Shown one piece after another: positions 12,961 through 22,516 of a DNA stretch of 64,000 nt. Origin of the DNA: Porpolomopsis calyptriformis (Eukaryota > Basidiomycota > Agaricomycetes > Agaricales > Hygrophoraceae); the NCBI GenBank assembly GCA_951640195.1, contig OX621167.1, positions 310,001 through 374,000 on the forward strand, in the 5' to 3' direction. Position 1 is the first letter of the stretch. Each line of letters begins with the position of its first letter. Below the pieces are notes generated by a model. The model was not told where the DNA came from. It did no database searches and saw only the letters and a list, made by a program, of their open reading frames with translations. The position numbers and the translations under genes were made by a program.

Positions 12961-12988
12961 TGTCAGACGATTCGCAGTTTGAAACAAC

Positions 12989-15060
12989 ATGCCCGAGTGG
13001 CAAGGGCCGTTGGTCGGGGCATCAGCAAAAGTAGAAAATCAATATAGGTCACAGCTGGCTCCCGTCATGTTTGTCGCTGGCCTGGATATTTCCTCAGAGA
13101 AACAGCAGGATCAATTCACAGTTCTAACCCATCGCCTTCGTGATACTCTCCTTACTCGCAGGCCCGCAATATCAGCCCGAAAAGTCCAAGTCTTTCCATG
13201 TCGTATTCGTTGACAAGTCCGTTCGCTTCCCCCCGCGAAAACTCACCCCAGATGACCCGCAGTACCTTACGGCACACCCTTTGTCCCCAACGTCACCCCC
13301 CTTCCCTGATGGTCCCATCGCCCACCTGGACCCGCAAGCACACTACGCTGGTACCAAGCGTCTTTGTCCTTTTCCTTCGTATATTTGAGCTACCATCTGT
13401 TACTCCTCGTCCACCTCTTGACCCGCCAGATCCAGACCGAGAACGCAAAAGGGCAGGTGAGGAGCGGCGTAAGGACTCTGAACTCAGCGGAGATTGCCTT
13501 GCGCAAGAAGAGCACAAGTGAGCGTGGCATAAAGCTCACAGTTGTTCTTACTGCCACACGACGCATGCTAGGTGAGTTCCTGTTGCTTCTCTTCAATATA
13601 TTCACCTCATTGCCAATAGACGACCGGTTACTGGATGCACGTCTCACTTACATCCGGAGACAGAGCGGCCTTGTTTCACGCGCGGCGCTCTTTGTCCTGA
13701 GCCCAGTAAGCCCGTCAGAACTCGGTGATTTCGTACAGAGGTACGCCTCTTTTCATTTGCAACCATCAATTATGCGACGAAAGTGCACTGTTTCCCTATC
13801 ATGTCACCAAAACTTTTGCGTTTTTATTGTCGGACGATCAGTACAAACCATATTGTAGCTTGCAGCAGGCCTTGTACGAACCCGCACTGGAGTACTACAC
13901 CAATCACTCGAAACGTGTACGCCGGAAACGAAACCGCCACACACAATCAGGATCTAGCCATATCTCAAACTCACCTCTTGGGACAGCAAGGCCGCTACGT
14001 CCTGAGGGGTGGACTGTGCGCTATGAGTACAAGATGGCATGCTTTGCAGAGTTTCAAGGCGAAGACGAGGTTGCACTCAAGTACGTGTTATCTTTTTGTT
14101 CCTTCTCTTCCCCCTTTACCACAGTTCAGACATTACCAGGATGCATACGCAATCCTTATTGTCATGTTTGGCTCCACGGCGATTCTCCCACCTCGCACGA
14201 AACGTTGGGCGGAGGCCAAGGTACTTGCAGATTGTATTAACGTGAAGGTAAATCCCTCTATCTAGCAATCTCGGCCTAAAATTTAGAACGTCCTCGAAAA
14301 TTCTCATCCGATCTCAGGTCTCAAAGCTCTATCTTTATAATAACGAGCACATGCTTGCGCTCTCGCATCACAATACTCACGCCCGCCGCTTTGCCGACTT
14401 TTCGCGTGGTTGGGGGATTGGTGAAGAGACGTACGAGTTTTGGAGCTGGATGGCAAGACAGTTGCGTATCATCCTTTCCTCGTCACTCCTCAAGTTTCAA
14501 ACAGTATTTTCGATACTCCAGATACCGTGTCTTTGCCGAATTACTCGAGCAGGGCACGCAATCCACACTCACCATCCCATCTCATCTCCCCGCCCCTGTA
14601 TCCTAATCCTCCACCTCACGCTCTTCCATACCTTTGACCATCCAAGCCAACGCTGGGATAAATGCGAGTCATGCATTGCAGCATCCTGGGTACTATTATC
14701 ACATGGCAGCTCGGTACACTGAATTGAGAAGGGAACGTTTTCTGGCCGCTCTAAAGATGGAGGTAAGCATGCAAATATCGGACGATGTCTGGTTGATCTG
14801 ATTATGGTGCGGGCCCTGCAGACCTCCCCCGGATTCGTGAACGAGAAGAAGGTGGATCATCTAACGATCATCTTGGAGGTCCGTATCATCCTCTTGGCCA
14901 ACTCATTGCGCAGCCGGTTCAAAGACAATTGCCCCTGTTTTTTTCCTCGTTGTCAACTGCAGCTATACACAAAGTCATACGAGTTATTCAAAAAGTACAG
15001 TCCGATAAACGGGCAGAATCAGAGCCAAGGCCGGCTGTGTTTGAGTGTCTCGAGTGGGAG
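12989..15060 (+). pseudogene. TRAPPC11-like (foie gras domain) gene fragment, frameshifted and 3' truncated
   Basis: Pieces in three frames follow the order of TRAPP complex subunit 11, a tethering factor in ER-Golgi traffic: APVMFVAGLD near 13050, FHVVFVDKSVRFPPRKL near 13195, HTTLVPSVFVLFLRIFE near 13340, RLTYIRRQSGLVSRAALF near 13640, LYEPALEYYTNHSKR near 13870, then FADFSRGWGIGEETYEFW near 14395 and YELFKKYSPINGQNQ near 14980. Some switches are introns, but shifts near 13160, 13320 and 13490 happen inside continuous coding DNA and cannot be spliced away. Homology stops near 15050, where an ERG24-like exon on the other strand begins; the rest of the roughly 1,100-residue protein is missing. 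The first residues after 12989 may not belong to it. Confidence 0.75.
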
Positions 15061-15216
15061 GCGGGGTGGGCAACTGCCTGAATGCTCTGAGCAGGCAAAG
15101 TAGAGGAAGTAGGTTGTGAAGGGGACGGAGAGGGTGACGAAATGGGCGCCCGGAGGACCAAAGAATTCGTAGGATTTTGTGCGTTGATTGAGGAGAGGTT
15201 TGGAATTGGAAGACAT
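15020..15216 (-). pseudogene. ERG24: First exon of a delta(14)-sterol reductase-like gene (ERG24), rest missing
   Basis: From an ATG at 15216 the minus strand reads MSSNSKPLLNQRTKSYEFFG, followed by PPGAHFVTLSVPFTTYFL, ACSEHSGSCPP and LETLKHSRPW. This matches the N-terminus of C14 sterol reductase, an ER membrane enzyme of ergosterol synthesis, including the first hydrophobic segment. After about 65 residues a stop follows and the DNA continues as the TRAPPC11-like fragment, so the other nine-tenths of the enzyme are absent. It starts only about 70 bp from the divergent histidine-kinase fragment, which suggests the two were once neighbours sharing a promoter. Confidence 0.65.
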
Positions 15217-15288
15217 GGTGAGAGATAAGATGAGGAAACGGTTCTGCACGTGTTGAGCTTATTACCCTCCTCCTCGCTGTCGTTGACG

Positions 15289-16818
15289 ATGACCAACATC
15301 GTCGACAATCAATCACCATCGTCTTCAACCTTTCTCCCGTATCCTGTCGCTCTCTTGTCCATCTATGAGCTTGGTCCTTCGGCGGCTCCAATCCTCAGAT
15401 ACGATGGCCCCACAGATAAACAGATGGATATCATCCTCAGGTCGCTCAGTGCAATGGCGAGACGGATGTACACTGCAGAAGACAGGCTTGCTTCCATTAA
15501 AGCGTCCGAGAGCTGGCAATTGAACGGACCAGATACAAAAAAGAGACGAAGTGTGGGTGATATACCCTCCTTCACCAACGAGCTTTCACCGCATTCTATT
15601 TATCATCACATCATCGCCAACGGTGAGTCCCATCCAAGCAACAATAATGGCACCACCGAACAGGACGTCGAAATGGAACCACGAGATGACGACCATCCAT
15701 CCACCATCCCCTGTCCACCCCCAAATGGCCGCCCGGAACATATCTCCCTCGAAAATCTCACAAGCTTTGCCCCAACCAAGCACACCCGATACCTTTACAC
15801 CACAACGGCCTCCGCGCCGGCCTCTTCCCATGGACATCACTCCACCTGCCCGACCTGCGGGAGGGTCACCACCGACGCCACCACCATGAGACATGTGTAC
15901 ACCGACCCTTCTGTCGGTTTGTCTTCCGTTGCGTTCGAGAGCGGGATGAGTGCCGTCGAGGAGCTGCGGTTGCTCAAGGCACAAGTCCAAGATGTCGCTC
16001 GTGTTTGTAACGCCGTCGCTAGGGGTGACTTATCTCAGAAGATAACCGTGCCAGTACAGGGCGTTGTCATGGTCCAACTCAAAGACGTTATCAATACTAT
16101 GGTGCGAATTACTCTATCATAATTCCATTGTACGCTACCGTTATATTGTACATAGGTCGATAAATTGGGACAGTTCGCTAAGGAGGTTACTCGAGTCAGT
16201 CAATAGGTCGGCACGGAAGGGTAAGTGATCTTTTACCACCCCTCGTTGGCTGCAACATGCAGAATTACTATTTAGTAAACTCGGCGGACAAGCTCTTGTC
16301 CTCGACGTCGAAGGAACCTGGCGAGAACTCACAGGCGTAGTCAACAACCTTGCCGCTAATCTCACTAGTCAAGTCCGGTCGATTGCAAAAGTCACCAAGG
16401 CAGTCGCACTAGGAGACTTGTCCAAGCAGATCGAAGTGGATGCCCGCGGCGAGATCTTAGATTTGAAGAACACCGTGAACGGTATGGTCGTGCGACTCCG
16501 TGCGTTGGAGGCGGAAGTGACGAGGGTGACGCTGGAAGTAGGCAGTCAAGGGAAGCTCGGGGGGCAAGCGCATGTTCCAGACGTGGAAGGTGTTTGGTTC
16601 GAGCTTGTCAGGAATGTAAGTGTCTATTTTTGAGTTTTTAAGTGGATGTACGGTTGCCTTATCTCATTCTTATAAAAGGTCAATCGAATGTGCTCAAGTT
16701 TAACCGATCAAGTTCGCTCGATTGCCCATGTCACCACCGCTGTAGCCAAGGGCGACCTTACACAGAAGATTGAGATACTTGTCGAGGGGGAGATGGCAAC
16801 GCTCAAAGGAACTGTGGA
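15289..16818 (+). pseudogene. Group III hybrid histidine kinase (Nik1-type) N-terminal fragment
   Basis: Four exons (15289-16101, 16156-16220, 16276-16615, 16679 onward) splice in phase and encode the N-terminal linker and tandem HAMP repeats typical of the osmosensing group III kinases (Nik1/Bos1). Examples are VARGDLSQKITV, then [18 protein letters not shown] and [12 protein letters not shown]. Exon 2 carries a TAG at 16204-16206 where the repeat pattern (SQEVGTEG) calls for Glu. Homology ends near 16818 in the middle of a HAMP unit; the remaining HAMP repeats, the HisKA and ATPase domains and the receiver domain are all missing. The family is the known target pathway of phenylpyrrole fungicides, but this copy cannot work. 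Confidence 0.85.
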
Positions 16819-16885
16819 TATTACCCTGCTTGAGACAGACCTGCAATAAAAAATTGGATACAATATTAAGAATATTAAAAAAGTA

Positions 16886-17788
16886 TTACTGACTTTGTTG
16901 TTGGAGCAGCCCCTTCAGATATGCCAACTCTTCCTTGTGCTGCTCCTCGCGTCTTGCTACTGCTTCCTCATGCTACCGCTCCACCTCCTCGCATCTCGCT
17001 ACCGCTTCCTCATGCTGCCGCTCCGCCTCCTCGCGTCTCGCTACCTCTTCCTGGAGCTGCCGCTCACGTCTTGCCAACTCTTCCTGGTGCTGCTGCTCCA
17101 CCTGTCCCTCTGCCTCAAGGGTCTTCTTACAAAACCTTTCCCACTCCGCGCGGTACTTTTCAAGGACCTCTGTAACATTGGGAGGTGATTCAGTGACCTG
17201 CACAGACTTGAACCTTCCTGCCTTCACGTTATTCCCATCATCAACAACGTAGCCACCAAACTCGATCTGCAACATCTCACAAACTGCCCCTGCAAACAAA
17301 TAACACTGGGAGGTGAAGAGAACATAATGGGGCCAGTGGTCGTGTAGGACCATCAGCATAACCATCAGTTGCGCAACCGACATCGCCTTGGACAGTCAGA
17401 TGGTCCTGAGTCGTATGTGATCTTTAGCTAGGTAGTCATCGAATGAATATTTATCCCAGGCTTTTGAGCCAGGAAGTAAGAGTGTATCCTTTGCTTTTAT
17501 GGTATTTTCAGACAAGGAAGCAAGCGAGGTGGATGAGCTGGAGGGTGAGTAGTTTCCAACTGGGCCGTCTCCTCCTGCTCGTTCAGCGTGAAAAAAAGTC
17601 TTAGCGATGGGTGATCCATCAATGTCAACAATGTCAATGTCAAGGAGGACTGATTCATGGAAGACTGTCAGGACCAAGGTTCCAAGGGGGTTCTCTGGGC
17701 CTAGCACGACACAATATAGAGCTGATAAGTGATCCAAAGGGACTGTTGGATTCAGGACGGAACCACAGTATGTAGACAAGTAAGTCAA
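16886..17788 (-). pseudogene. Repeat-family hypothetical gene with two in-frame stops
   Basis: One minus-strand frame runs from 17788 to a TAA at 16888-16886 and is broken only by TGA at 17398-17396 and TAG at 16975-16973. The first stop sits where RTIRLSKAMSVAQL would be expected and the second in a glutamine-rich repeat, so both fit C to T changes (CGA to TGA, CAG to TAG). The product has an N-terminal part with FDDYLAKDH, a hydrophobic middle (HDHWPHYVLFTSQCYLFAG), then a long coiled coil built from repeated ARREE and RQHEE units. No function is known to me. Its start lies close to the LTR of element C and it abuts the truncated kinase, so it probably arrived with repeat activity. Confidence 0.6.
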
Positions 17789-18240
17789 AACTAGGGAGTC
17801 TACTATGAAAAAGTGTATCTTTATATATGAAGCAATAAAAGGGAAATCTATGAAGGACTATAAGGGACGAGTGTTTGAAGGTCATAGGGACCTGATATGT
17901 AAGGGATAATGGTCCGTAATATAGTCTTTAAAGGGGGTTCAATAAGAGTACAGAATGAAGTGAAATGAAAGGGTGAAAGGGACCGTCATAGATGATCCGA
18001 GTGCCACAGTGGCTCAGAGTGCGCGAAACGAGTGTGCTCGTTTGGCGCAGCTTTCAAGGAGCCCGATGAACCAAGTTTGGAGTGAATCCAATCACTGGTT
18101 CTTGAGTTACGGTCGCTTTAGTGATTTTGGCATAATCACTATAAAAGGTGCGCGGAACGAGTATGCTCATTTCGCGCAAGGTGTCACAACGTCACCTGAG
18201 AGTGCGCAAAACGAGTGTGCTCGTTTGGCGCAGATATTTC
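17789..18240. repeat. LTR/3' flank of Gypsy C with three copies of a palindromic motif
   Basis: Non-coding. Minus-strand coding of Gypsy C ends just above, and the sequence AGGACGAAGTTCC followed by a purine run then TGTCAG (minus strand, about 18275-18240) marks its polypurine tract and LTR start near 18245. Within the LTR-like DNA are three imperfect 30-bp palindromes, at 18019-18049, 18149-18178 and 18202-18232, each built from a half-site close to TGCGCAAAACGAGCA and its reverse complement. A TATAAAAG box lies near 18141 on the plus strand. The outer end of the LTR could not be fixed. Confidence 0.6.
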
Positions 18241-18245
18241 TGACA

Positions 18246-18632
18246 TCATCCCCGGCCAAAAGGAACTTCGTCCTCGAAGTTTTGAAGGGAAATAGTCATA
18301 GTCGATGGAATGAAGGGAATGGTGGTTTTCATAATGTAGGACAATATCGTGGGCATGTTTGATCAGTTTGGATCGTGGTTCCCAGGTGGCTTCAGAGGTA
18401 GGGTAGCCTTTCCATTTGACAAGGTATTGGGTCTGTCCTCGCATTAATCGTCGTCCTAGAAGATTTTCTACTTCATATTCGTCATGGCCATCAATCACAT
18501 CAGGGGGGGGTCTTCGGATATCATCGTCAGGGTGGAGTTGTTCATCAAGAACAGCAGGTCTCAGGAGTGAGACATGGAAAACAGGGTGTACGCGCCAGCT
18601 AGGGGGCAGAGTTAGGCGATAGGCAGAGTCAC
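18246..18632 (-). mobile_element. Ty3/Gypsy element C, 3' end of pol with chromodomain
   Basis: Minus-strand coding gives the integrase C-terminal motif PSWRVHPVFHVSLLRP followed by a chromodomain (YEVENLLGRR, QYLVKWKGYPTSEATWEP). Chromodomains of this group direct integration toward marked chromatin. The frame is cut at 18632 by the LTR of element D, so C is the older host of a nested insertion. Everything upstream of this point in pol is missing from the window. Confidence 0.85.
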
Positions 18633-19295
18633 TGTCACAACTGTAGTTGCAAGTCTTTTCGTCAATCACAAGGCAGGCCTTGGAGCTTAATAAGTCTAGT
18701 AGGATGTAGAAGAAAGTCCTGACGGGGACATCCTCGTAAAGGGTGATGATTCCTTCTAAGTTAAGTTTTACTTCTACAAAGAAGTTGTTCTGCAAGTTAA
18801 ATCCGTTGCGTGCCTCTGCTGAGAGTTTAGGGAATATGGGCATGAACGATTGGCTCAGTAGTTATGGGTTTATGTTTCTCTTTTCTTGTTCTGGTGGAAA
18901 AGAAGTCTGATGATTCTGATTGCGTTTGTGCTACTACAAGTAATCTCACAGGAGGACGAAGTGATGATCCGCTTCGCCCTCAGGGTTTATATAGTATTTC
19001 TAAAATAGGAGTCACTATGAGTCAGCTTCCGCAGTCACCCCATTTTCTATTGTTCACAGCCTCTGGTTTAAGGTTTGCCATTGTTCTTAGTCATACTGTG
19101 GAAGGCTGTGTTGTTTTGATGACTCAACTCTATTGGGCATAGCCTTCCACAGTATCAGGCTGTGCTGTCTCATGACTGGTTCCTATTGTTCTTCTAGTCA
19201 TGAGATCGCCGCTGTTTCTATCTCTTGTCCAGCGTATCGGGTTTCTCTTCTTTGACTGAGGAACCTCCTTTTGGTCTTCCCTTTGTGTCTGAGCA

Positions 19296-19303
19296 TATAA
19301 AAG
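19296..19303 (+). promoter_or_regulatory. TATA box of the antisense gene in LTR copy 1
   Basis: TATAAAAG lies 56 bp before the ATG at 19352. In LTR copy 2 the same box is 55 bp before the ATG. It faces the opposite way to the retroelement's own TATA box near 18990, so the LTR has two divergent promoters. Confidence 0.55.
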
Positions 19304-19351
19304 GTGTGGGGTTGTATCCCTATGCTTCAGTTCAATCTTTGTCAATTCATC

Positions 19352-20187
19352 ATGACTCCCTCCCACCAAGGCCACTACGTCCGATTCTTCAAGCAGTCTG
19401 GAGTGGTGCACTGCACCGCTCCTGTCTTCCTCGATTGTGATTCATTTCATTACTACCTTCAGCGAATCCCTTCCGACGCCGACCTCTGCTGGTCTTCCTT
19501 CTCCTGTTTTGCTTGCGGTGGCAAGCATAAGGTCAGAAAGTGTCCATATGTTCGCTGGCCGATCCAGCATGTTTGTGGCTTAATGGAGGATCCGCTTGGT
19601 ATGTATTTTGTTTTGTCTTTATTAGTCCGTGTTTATTGATAATAGGCTTTTTCCCTTTTTAGCTTGGGATGATGATGCCCCTCCCCCTACTTCCCAGCTC
19701 CCTTTGGAGGAGCAGGTCAATTGGGGGTCCGACAAGTGGGCTGACTCTCTTCCTTCCATCAAGAAGGAGGCAGTTGACTGGGCTGCCAGTCCCCCTTTCC
19801 GTCCTTGGACGCCTGGTCCATTGAGTGTTTTGTCTAGTGGTAACACTCTCAACTCTCTTGGTCTCTTCGTAGTTGCTGATTTCTTTGCCTTTTTTAGTCG
19901 AAGATTTGTTGTTGTCGTTGACTAACATCAACGTCAAGATCGAGGAGGAAGAAGTTCCTCCCAGTTTGTTGTGGAGTCCCACCAACAATTGGTTGGGTGA
20001 GGAAGCGAGAAAGATAGCGATGGGTTTCGTCGAAGGGAAGGCTGCCGAGTTGCAGGCCTCCAGTGGTGACACCAATGGGGCAATTTACTGGGGTAATAAG
20101 TTGGCCGCATTAGATGGTCAAGTAGTCTCGAGTTTCGTAGAGTTCTTGAGGGACAGTATGGTGCAAGAGATTGCCAAGACGGACTAG
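19352..20187 (+). CDS. Spliced antisense gene inside LTR of Gypsy D, copy 1 (CCHC-like protein)
   Basis: Three exons, 19352-19598, 19663-19839 and 19898-20187, join in phase and encode 237 residues. Introns are 64 and 58 nt with GT and AG ends. Residues about 51-64 contain a Cys/His cluster, CFACGGKHKVRKC, that resembles a zinc knuckle. The C-terminal part has EEARKIAMGFVEGKAAELQ. No known family recognised. The second LTR copy encodes the same protein with identical exon lengths (247, 177, 290 nt), different intron lengths and mostly silent changes in exon 1, so the coding sequence appears to have been kept. It could be a captured host gene, an accessory gene of the retroelement or a regulator of it. 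Confidence 0.65.
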
Positions 20188-20342
20188 TTTAGATAGTTAG
20201 TCGGACATGGACTCCCCCTCTTTGTACAAATAGTTTCTGCTGCCAATAAAGACAGCCCCCTTTCCAAAGAGAACAGGCAAAGAAAAGAAAAGAACGAAGA
20301 AAAGAGAAGAATTTCAAGAGAGTGAACGCCAATTTCATGACA

Positions 20343-22516
20343 TTACCCCCCTCCTAGAGTCCACCGGAGCCAAGTGAGGATGGACCCAAAGCTCTTCTCC
20401 TCTCGAATTTAAAGTCGGGATGCTTGTCATGAAATTCTGAAATCTTCTCCGCCACATTTTCCAGATTTCTCTCTGGCTCCCAGGAGTTTTCCGAAATTGA
20501 GTACCCTTTCCATTGTATCAAATATTGTTTTTGGTTTCTCCAGAGCCTTCCATCCAGGATTTGGTCAACCTCATATTCCTCCTCCCCTTCAACCTCTATT
20601 CCCCCAGGTTCTTCCAATCTTCTCCCTTTTATCTCTGAGTCCTCATAAGTGCTGAGCAAATTTCCATGAAAAACCGGATGTATTCGATACGTTTTTGGTA
20701 ATTTCAATTTGTAGACTTGGTCTGAGAGTTTCCTTTCTATTTCGAAAGGCCCCAATTTCTTATCTGCCAGTTTTTTGCTAGGAGCGGTAGTGTTGATGTT
20801 TGTTGCATCCAGCCAGACCTTATCTCCAACCTCCCTACGTACTCCTTCCATTTTCCTGTCATAATAGTCTTTCATTGTATTCTGGGCTAACCTGATTGAT
20901 GCCTTGATTTCTTCCTGAACTCTTTTTATCTCTTCAGTCAGATCTTGGGCTCTCGGCACTTCAGATTTTCCAGCCTGAGGGATCGCCATCTTCAGATGAT
21001 ACCCCCTTGCAGCGTAGAATGGAGTTCTTTTTGTGGATGAATTTTCATTGTTGTTGTGGGTGAACTCTGCCATTGGTAAGAACTTGGCCCAGTCATTTTG
21101 TCAATAATTGCAAAAGGTTCTGAGGTACTGCTCTAGTTCTTGGTTAATGCGTTCAGTTTGTCCATCAGTTTGAGGGTGATATGCTGTTGAATAGGCTCCT
21201 TCGATCCCTAGTTTCTTGAAAATTCCCCTCATCAGTTTCGATGTGAACTATGTTCCACAGTCTGAAATCATCTTTTCCGGGACCCCGTGTAATCTCCAAA
21301 TATGATTCATATATAGCTTTATCGTCTCCTCTGTGTCCACCGCAGTGGTCGTCGGTACAAAATGAGCTTCTTTTGTTAATTGATCCACCACAACCCAGAT
21401 GGCATCGTAACCTTCCGATTTGGGTAGTTCCATAATGAAGTCATTTGTCACTGTCTCCCATGGTCTTTCTGAAGGCAGTATCGGTACCAACTTTCCTTTG
21501 GTTCTGTGATAGGATCTTTTCTTTCGATTACAGGTGTCGCAGGTTTTCACGTAATGTTTGACATAAGTTGTGATTCCTGGCCACCAGTAATTTCGGGTGA
21601 GTAGTTCCAGCGTTCGGTATTCTCCTTGATGCCCTCCTTCCAGGGTGTCATGATGCAGCTGTACTAAATCCCTCCTTATTTCTTCATCTTTTGGGACATA
21701 GACTTTTCCTTTGAAAAGAATTAGACCATTCTCAGTGTTCCAGTCTTCCAATCCTTTTCTGAGTTTTCTTGGCGTCCCTCCTTTGACTATTTTCAAGGCT
21801 TCTTCGATTTCAGAGTCAAAGGCTTCAGAGGCTCGAATTCTTTGTAGTATAGGGTGATCTTTGACTGTTGTCATATGTCCTCGAAATAAAGCTTTTATTT
21901 TGAAAACTTCTGGCTTCAATAGAATCTGTCCCTGGTTTTCTTCTCCTTCTATCTGGTAATCTGCTTGTCTTGACAATTTATCTGGTTTTCCCCCTAGTCT
22001 TCCAGGCCGATGTTTGATTATATAATCAAATCTCGTTAGGAATAAGCTCCATCTTGCTTGTCGTCTCATTAGGGTTTTTGCTGAGGCAAAATACTGCAGA
22101 TTCTGATGATCTGATAAGATGGTTACTTGATGTTTCGCCCCTTCCAGATAATGTCTCCATTCTTCAAGTGACGCTATTATGGCTAACAGTTCTTTGTCAT
22201 AAATTTCATAATTCCTTTCCGCGTCATTCATTCCTCTTGAGTAAAAGGCTATAGGATGTATCTTTCCATCTTTTCCATATTGTGAAATAATAGACCCAAT
22301 GGCGTAATCTGAGGCATCACATTCTAAGATGTATGGCTCTTCTGGGTTCGCCATTGCCAAAATTGGTGCTGTGGTGAATTTCTTTTTAAGGAGTTGAAAA
22401 GCTTGTTCCTGTCTCTCTCCCCATTCCCATTTCTTCCCTTTCCTTAACAGCTCTGTGATTGGTCTCACTGTTTTGGAAAATTCAGGAATGAAGCGTCTAT
22501 AGAAGTTTGCGAATCA
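20343..22516 (-). mobile_element. Ty3/Gypsy element D, 5' truncated pol
   Basis: Minus-strand pol runs from the end of reverse transcriptase (FYRRFIPEFSKTVRPITELL, near 22510) through RNase H (LECDASDYAIGS, ILSDHQNLQYF), the H2C2 zinc region (HHDTLEGGHQGEYRTLELL, CDTCNRKK), the integrase core (WVVVDQLTKEAHFVPT) and a C-terminal chromodomain (QYLIQWKGYSISENSWEP) to 20354. The frame is continuous except for a TAG at 21250-21248 and a TGA at 21103-21101. Both sit at codons that the family pattern suggests were CAG and TGG, so both are C to T type changes. Gag, protease and the RT core are missing because the sequence breaks at 22516 where the palindromic element begins. Confidence 0.9.

Larger units (their letters stand above)
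18633..20342 (-). mobile_element. LTR of Gypsy D (copy 1, 1.7 kb), 3' LTR
   Basis: Read on the minus strand it starts TGTCATGAAATTGG directly after a GGAGGGGGGTAA polypurine tract that closes the pol gene of D, and ends GTTGTGACA. A second copy of 1,708 bp lies at 34675-36382 with a target duplication, which confirms both ends. A minus-strand TATA box (TATATAAA, 18987-18994) would drive D, leaving a U3 of about 1.35 kb. That long U3 carries an antisense spliced gene (19352-20187). Left flank is GTCAC inside element C; the matching flank is lost with the 5' end of D. Confidence 0.85.

Noticed and set aside
18640..18843. Minus-strand open frame MPIFPKLSAEARNG in the LTR of element D
   Set aside because: It is also present in the second LTR, but it lies in the R-U5 part, is short and its residue changes do not show protein-level constraint. 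It seems to be untranslated leader sequence.
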